From CAZVWV01 sp964631745 (GTDB taxonomy: Bacteria > Bdellovibrionota_C > UBA2361 > JBGSMV01): a DNA stretch of 26,787 nucleotides. Location of the stretch: NCBI GenBank assembly GCA_964631745.1, contig CAZVWV010000037.1, forward strand, positions 1 through 26,787, read 5' to 3'. The translations under genes and the position numbers were made by a program. Below the pieces are notes generated by a model, which saw nothing but the letters and a program-made list of their open reading frames with translations, made no database searches and had not been told where the DNA came from. Numbering within the stretch: position 1 is the stretch's first letter; the number at the start of each line of letters is the position of its first letter. Shown here piece by piece: positions 23,949 to 26,787 of this stretch.

Positions 23949-24010
23949 TTGGGTGCGTTAGACTATTCATGGGCGTTCACCTTTTGGGTGTCCGCACGAC
24001 ACTTGGGCGT
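23949..24010. repeat. Palindromic repeat, distal copy
   Basis: TTGGGTGTCC (23984-23993) continues as GCACGACACTTGGGCG and closely follows the pattern of the copy at 21970 (GTACGATTATACGTGGGCG). A partial TTGGGTG also occurs at 23949-23955. It marks the upstream side of the 591-aa gene. Confidence 0.65.
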
Positions 24011-24325
24011 CTATCGTTCGCGAAGAAGCTTCCAGGCGAGCAAACTGGCCAAAATGACGCCCAGCGGGATTAGTGCAAATAAAGGGAAAAAAACCACCAG
24101 GCCGCTCATGCAGCCTCGGTTGTAAAAGTGGAGATTAAAGCTTCGATGCAGGGAAGTATCCAACCCTATAGCCTGAATTGTGGGGAGCGTCACAAAAAAC
24201 GCGGTGCATGCTAGGTAGCTGATAAAGCGCCAGAGACTGCTCAAACTTTGCAAGCCCCGAAAGTAACGCCAACTCAGTATTAATTGCAGGACAGAGTGCA
24301 GAGACGACCCCCATAAAAGCACCAT
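24011..24325 (-). CDS. Small hydrophobic membrane protein, 104 aa
   Basis: A 104-codon frame with strongly hydrophobic, transmembrane-like segments: LIL around residue 15, FISYLACTAFFVTLPTIQAI (~34-53) and LVVFFPLFALIPLGVILASLLAW (~75-97). It ends with a basic KLLRER, as in inner-membrane proteins. There is no clear ribosome site before ATG 24325, and the frame is closed by a TAA ten codons upstream. It lies between the distal palindromic repeat and the second gene remnant. No family is recognised; it may be real or a remnant of a larger membrane protein. Confidence 0.4.
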   Translation of the reverse strand: MVLLWGSSLHSVLQLILSWRYFRGLQSLSSLWRFISYLACTAFFVTLPTIQAIGLDTSLHRSFNLHFYNRGCMSGLVVFFPLFALIPLGVILASLLAWKLLRER

Positions 24326-24356
24326 CGTAAGGTTTTCAAAATTTAGATTGGGGTCT

Positions 24357-24479
24357 TATAACTATGCCCAATATAATAACCACGAAGAATATGTAAATAC
24401 CCAAGCCTTGCAGGATTTTTCTCATTGGAGTTATTGTATCACGCAGAACTGCTCGGTTGTAGAGCGGATATTTGTTTAG
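24357..24479 (+). pseudogene. C-terminal gene remnant, copy 2
   Basis: A 41-codon segment ending in TAG aligns without gaps with 19126-19248, sharing 17 of 40 residues and the same stop position, and the similarity continues a few bases past the stop (TAGCATT then a G-rich AGAGGGG). No start codon or upstream coding body is present in the window. It is the tail of a paralogue of the gene that left copy 1. Neither family is recognised. Confidence 0.55.
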
Positions 24480-24560
24480 CATTGAGAGGGGCTAATGGCG
24501 ACGCCGATACTGGCTTTGTTGTGGCGGAGATCTTAAAATAGCTGGGGCGTTGGCAAACTG

Positions 24561-24734
24561 ATGAACATCCGTCTAGCAACCTCAGCCGATATTCCCAGGA
24601 TGTCAGAAGTTTACCGGGCCGCATTTTTGGAGGTTGCAGCCGACGAACGTTGGACCCCCGAATCTGCCGCCAGACTTATAAACTTTTTCCTGGCCAGCCA
24701 GCCCGATTTAGCCTTCGTGGCAGAATCAGGTTAA
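24561..24734 (+). pseudogene. Truncated GNAT N-acetyltransferase
   Basis: From ATG 24561 the frame reads MNIRLATSADIPRMSEVYRA and continues to AFVAESG before a TAA at 24732-24734: 57 residues. This is a typical GNAT opening, with beta-1 and alpha-1 followed by the AFVAE strand. The acetyl-CoA-binding half (the Q/RxxGxG/A motif) is missing, so it cannot be a working acetyltransferase. The next ~70 bases, read in another frame, give a short peptide I do not recognise, consistent with a deletion junction around 24735. Confidence 0.65.
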
Positions 24735-24806
24735 AGTTAGTTGGAAAGTCATTGTTGGTGAAACAGATCAGCTTTTAGCGGGTCTTAAGGATATTCAGGT
24801 CTAGCT

Positions 24807-25241
24807 GTGATTAAACAAATATTAATTCCTGAGCTGGATGTAAGCGACCTTGAACGATCAGTAGAGTTTTATACGAAGGTCTTAGGCTGCACGGTGCTTT
24901 ATGAGAGACCTGACGAGCGTTTCGTTATGTTGGATTTTGCAGGGGCCCAGCTAATGCTTGAGGAAGCGAATGGGCCCGGGCGGCGATTTAGAACTGCGCC
25001 GCTTGAGAAGCCGTATGGGCGCGGCGTTAATTTTCAAATTCTTGTAGCTGACCTTGAGACACTTTATAAAAATGTCTTGGCCGTCAATGCTGAGATTATT
25101 GTTCCAATGGAAGAGCGTTGGTACCGGCGCTGTGAGATAGAGCTTGGCAATCGGCAGTTCGTGGTGGCCGATCCAGATGGATATTTATTGCGGTTGTTTA
25201 ATGATTTAGGAGAGCGTGATGTTGAGGGGTGCAAGCGCTAA
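24807..25241 (+). CDS. VOC-superfamily protein, bleomycin-resistance/glyoxalase type
   Basis: A 144-aa protein with the paired beta-alpha-beta-beta-beta layout of the vicinal oxygen chelate superfamily. The first module has PELDVSDLERSVEFYTKVLGC and FVMLDFAGAQLMLEE. The second has GVNFQILVADLETLYKNV, then the closing FVVADPDGYLLRLFNDLGE. It most resembles the bleomycin-resistance subgroup, dimeric binding proteins rather than metalloenzymes, but a dioxygenase or lyase role is not excluded. It starts at GTG 24807 with a poorly placed AAGGA. Its last 23 bases overlap the following membrane gene, which suggests translational coupling. Confidence 0.85.
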   Translation: MIKQILIPELDVSDLERSVEFYTKVLGCTVLYERPDERFVMLDFAGAQLMLEEANGPGRRFRTAPLEKPYGRGVNFQILVADLETLYKNVLAVNAEIIVPMEERWYRRCEIELGNRQFVVADPDGYLLRLFNDLGERDVEGCKR

Positions 25242-25644
25242 GTTAATAAGAAGGCTGTTCTTAGGTAGTATCGTCGCGGCGATACCGCCGGGTGTCAGTA
25301 TGACGCTGATAACTGATTTGTTGGCATGGGTGACGCCTGCGGTTCCACACCTCCCGTCGGCTCTGATGTTGCAGGTTCTATTAGTGATTTAAAGAAGCAG
25401 ATCGATCCTTCGCCGAGATTTATCTCGACTAGGAATGGGAGTTGCGGGCTTGGTCGCGGCAATTATAACATTTGTCGTTTTGATGGACGCGCATGTGTCG
25501 GCGAGTTTGGTTGGTAACCTTGGGAGCTGGCAATCTGCCTCTACGCTTTTTTGGGCCCAGTTTATGTGCTTGCTGATATTGCCGTACGGTCTTGCGGGAT
25601 ATTTGTGGGAGCGAGTGGTTTGGGGAAGTGGTGATCTTGTGTGA
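25219..25644 (+). pseudogene. Membrane protein gene interrupted by an in-frame TAA
   Basis: ATG 25219 has a strong ribosome site (TAGGAGAG, five bases upstream) inside the end of the VOC gene. The frame runs 57 codons (a transmembrane-like FLGSIVAAIPPGVSMTLI segment, then LMLQVLLVI) to TAA 25390-25392. The same frame then stays open for 83 more codons to TGA 25642-25644, with two further hydrophobic spans (GVAGLVAAIITFVVLM and FMCLLILPYGLAGYLW). The whole would be a ~141-residue protein with about four membrane spans. The simplest reading is a recent nonsense mutation. UAA readthrough or two separate small proteins (57 aa, and one from ATG 25435) are alternatives. Confidence 0.6.
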
Positions 25645-25739
25645 GGGGGGCGCGGAACCCCAATGGAGTCAGGTATTGCCGGAATGGAGCTAGGGGAGTG
25701 GTCTAGCGAAGCCAGGCCAAATTTTCAGACATCGGCGCG

Positions 25740-25801
25740 ACACTTTCCCTCTTAAAGCTCCTGGAGCCGCGAAGGATCTTTAAGAGGGAAAGTGTTTTTT
25801 T
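25740..25801 (+). terminator. Strong intrinsic terminator
   Basis: ACACTTTCCCTCTTAAAG (25740-25757) pairs perfectly over 18 bp with 25778-25795 around a 20-base loop and is followed by seven T (25795-25801). It lies 95 bases after the VOC/membrane gene pair and should end that transcript. The reverse strand lacks a T-run on the other side, so it works rightward only. Confidence 0.85.
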
Positions 25802-25985
25802 AGGAGGTGGCAGTGCGTGAGTGCGGCGGCACGCATGCCAAGCTCGCGCCAGCGCCGCGAAGTTCAGCAGGGGGTTTGAGGCAACGTCGAGGGGCGCTGT
25901 CACGCCCTTGGCATTTATGCTTGGCGGGGCGGTGGATGATGATTGTGCACCTTGCCAAATTCCACCATAGTTGGGTTTTTTTGCA
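25802..25985 (+). ncRNA. Structured non-coding segment, possible small RNA
   Basis: No credible protein is encoded here, but nested inverted repeats are. ATGCCAAG (25835-25842) pairs with CTTGGCAT (25907-25914), and inside it CAGCGCC (25850-25856) pairs with GGCGCTG (25893-25899), separated by equal 7-base internal loops. A short GTGC/GCAC hairpin precedes and GGTGGA (25931-25936)/TCCACC (25961-25966) follows. The segment ends in TTGGG plus seven T (25976-25982). It lies between a terminator and a T-run, like an independent ~180-base RNA, but I match it to no known RNA family and see no firm promoter. Confidence 0.35.
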
Positions 25986-26106
25986 TTCTGGCATTAAATT
26001 TGCCTCGTAAACTAGTGAACTCACTGCGAATTGCCATATGTTACAGAGGCTCGAGTTGACTTCATAACGAAACTATAGATTACGTTTGTTTGAAATGAGG
26101 GAACAC
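25986..26106. other. Upstream region of the last gene
   Basis: AT-rich leader with TTGACT (~26055) and TATAGA (~26074) hexamers. They are only 12 bases apart, too close for a normal sigma-70 promoter, so none is called. A ribosome site (GAGGG) lies at its end. Confidence 0.3.
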
Positions 26107-26661
26107 ATGGTAGGCACGAGTCAAGGTAACAGAGGGGCCCCGGATTTTAATACTAGTGAGGTGTTATTGGCGGCGAAACAAATTTACGTAGCTGAAGATT
26201 TCGCAGCATTGAAGAGTTGGTCCGGTGACCGCCCAATTACACCAGGCGAAGTTAATGAACGTACAATCGCCAAACTCTTGAATCAAGGATTTAGCGATGA
26301 GCAATTGAAGGAGTTTGATCCTGAAGCAAGTAGATATTTGGAGCTGAAGACAAGAATGGCACTCGATCCGGATGGATTTCAGGCGCAGGGTCTCGCTCTT
26401 GTGAAAGAAGATGGTACAAAGGCGCTTGTGGCCGCTCTTTGCGGCGTAAATCTTGATGCCGAACTGATGACCAAAGCAGCCGAACAGCTTAGGGGACGGA
26501 TTGCGCTTACGGAATCGGGGGAAGAGGAAAATGCGGATCCGCAATTTATGAATCCGAGGAAGAGGCTGACGCCGAATGAGGACCCCGGAAGCGTTAGGCT
26601 GTTGGAGGTGGCACTGTTGTTAGCTGAGATCGAATTTCAAGCTCGTAGAGCAGATGAGTAA
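26107..26661 (+). CDS. Hypothetical protein, 184 aa
   Basis: An unrecognised soluble, acidic, helical protein. ATG 26107 is preferred because GAGGGAAC lies just before it; an in-frame TTG (26086) and ATG (26095) would add seven or four residues. The N-terminus is polar (MVGTSQGNRGAPDFNTSE), the middle helical (TIAKLLNQGFSDEQLKEFD) and the C-terminal third highly charged (ESGEEENADPQ, then LLEVALLLAEIEFQARRADE). No signal peptide or membrane span is seen. The LLNQGFSDEQLKEF wording suggests a short helical protein-interaction domain, but no family is assigned. The frame reopens right after the TAA stop for 37 codons. Confidence 0.6.
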   Translation: MVGTSQGNRGAPDFNTSEVLLAAKQIYVAEDFAALKSWSGDRPITPGEVNERTIAKLLNQGFSDEQLKEFDPEASRYLELKTRMALDPDGFQAQGLALVKEDGTKALVAALCGVNLDAELMTKAAEQLRGRIALTESGEEENADPQFMNPRKRLTPNEDPGSVRLLEVALLLAEIEFQARRADE

Positions 26662-26775
26662 AAAGCTGCCCCACTGACTACAGAGGAAATGAAAGCGGCA
26701 CAAACCTTTGCTACGGAAGCGGCAAAGGCGTACGCCGGGTTCAATAACTTAACGCAACACCGTTCAGTGAAGTAA
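26662..26775 (+). other. In-frame continuation after the TAA of the 184-aa gene
   Basis: Directly after TAA 26659-26661 the same frame stays open for 37 codons, reading KAAPLTTEEMKAAQTFATEA and ending in TAA 26773-26775. Its composition (Ala, Glu, Lys, Thr) suits a helical tail. It could be the original C-terminus cut off by a nonsense mutation, or a small frame starting at ATG 26689. The window ends 12 bases later. Confidence 0.35.
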
Positions 26776-26787
26776 TTGTAACAGAAT

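Noticed and set aside
25390..25392. Selenocysteine or pyrrolysine recoding
   Set aside because: The codon is TAA; those systems use UGA and UAG. A nonsense mutation is simpler.
25835..25914. Integron attC site
   Set aside because: The paired arms resemble an attC outline, but the RYYYAAC/GTTRRRY core sites are missing and no integrase or cassette structure is present.
25807..26010. 67-aa open frame over the structured segment
   Set aside because: Composition is not protein-like (Arg/His/Trp-rich), its GTG starts directly on the putative ribosome site, and the DNA is dominated by inverted repeats.

Overview
The window looks like the chromosome of a Gram-negative, proteobacteria-like organism, probably from a poorly sampled lineage. 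Support for this comes from a ~1,570-residue NAD-dependent glutamate dehydrogenase, sigma-54 activators resembling the FlrA/FlrB/FlrC flagellar regulators with a consensus sigma-54 promoter, an Hda-like DnaA-family protein, Sec signal peptides and a long-type IspH. No lineage can be named from the sequence alone.

Left part (1-8.9 kb), core genes: a probable 3' end of 23S rRNA (1-~100, no 5S seen after it), an unknown membrane protein, then a tightly overlapped operon ispH-murA-hda-like. MurA carries Asp where most homologues carry the catalytic Cys, the replacement linked to intrinsic fosfomycin insensitivity in other bacteria. A large NAD-glutamate dehydrogenase converges on this operon. The Hda-like protein keeps an N-terminal sliding-clamp-binding motif.

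Middle part (8.9-17.6 kb): about 0.6 kb of non-coding DNA with hairpins and a textbook GG-N10-GC sigma-54 promoter leads into a four-gene operon: receiver-less activator (FlrA/FleQ-like), secreted TPR protein, cytosolic histidine kinase (FlrB/FleS-like) and NtrC-type response regulator (FlrC/FleR-like). No flagellar structural gene is present, so the flagellar link rests on sequence resemblance. Convergent to it is one 1,236-residue protein that joins a GT2 glycosyltransferase, a beta-rich linker and two GT4-type modules.

Right part (17.6-26.8 kb), accessory and decaying: a DUF4143 AAA+ ATPase with a near-consensus promoter placing the transcription start on its ATG; an orphan periplasmic binding protein; a Y1/REP-type HUH transposase set among palindromic TTGGGTGTCC repeats; an unrecognised 591-residue protein bounded by the same repeats; two diverged copies of the same 41-codon C-terminal gene remnant about 5.2 kb apart; a truncated GNAT gene; a VOC/bleomycin-resistance-type gene overlapping a membrane gene broken by an in-frame TAA; a perfect 18-bp-stem terminator followed by a structured, probably non-coding stretch; and an unknown 184-residue protein whose frame also stays open past its TAA.

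The strongest leads for something undescribed are the palindrome-bounded transposase plus 591-residue protein unit (20.35-24.0 kb), the triple glycosyltransferase fusion, and the clustering of interrupted frames and remnants between 24.3 and 26.8 kb.
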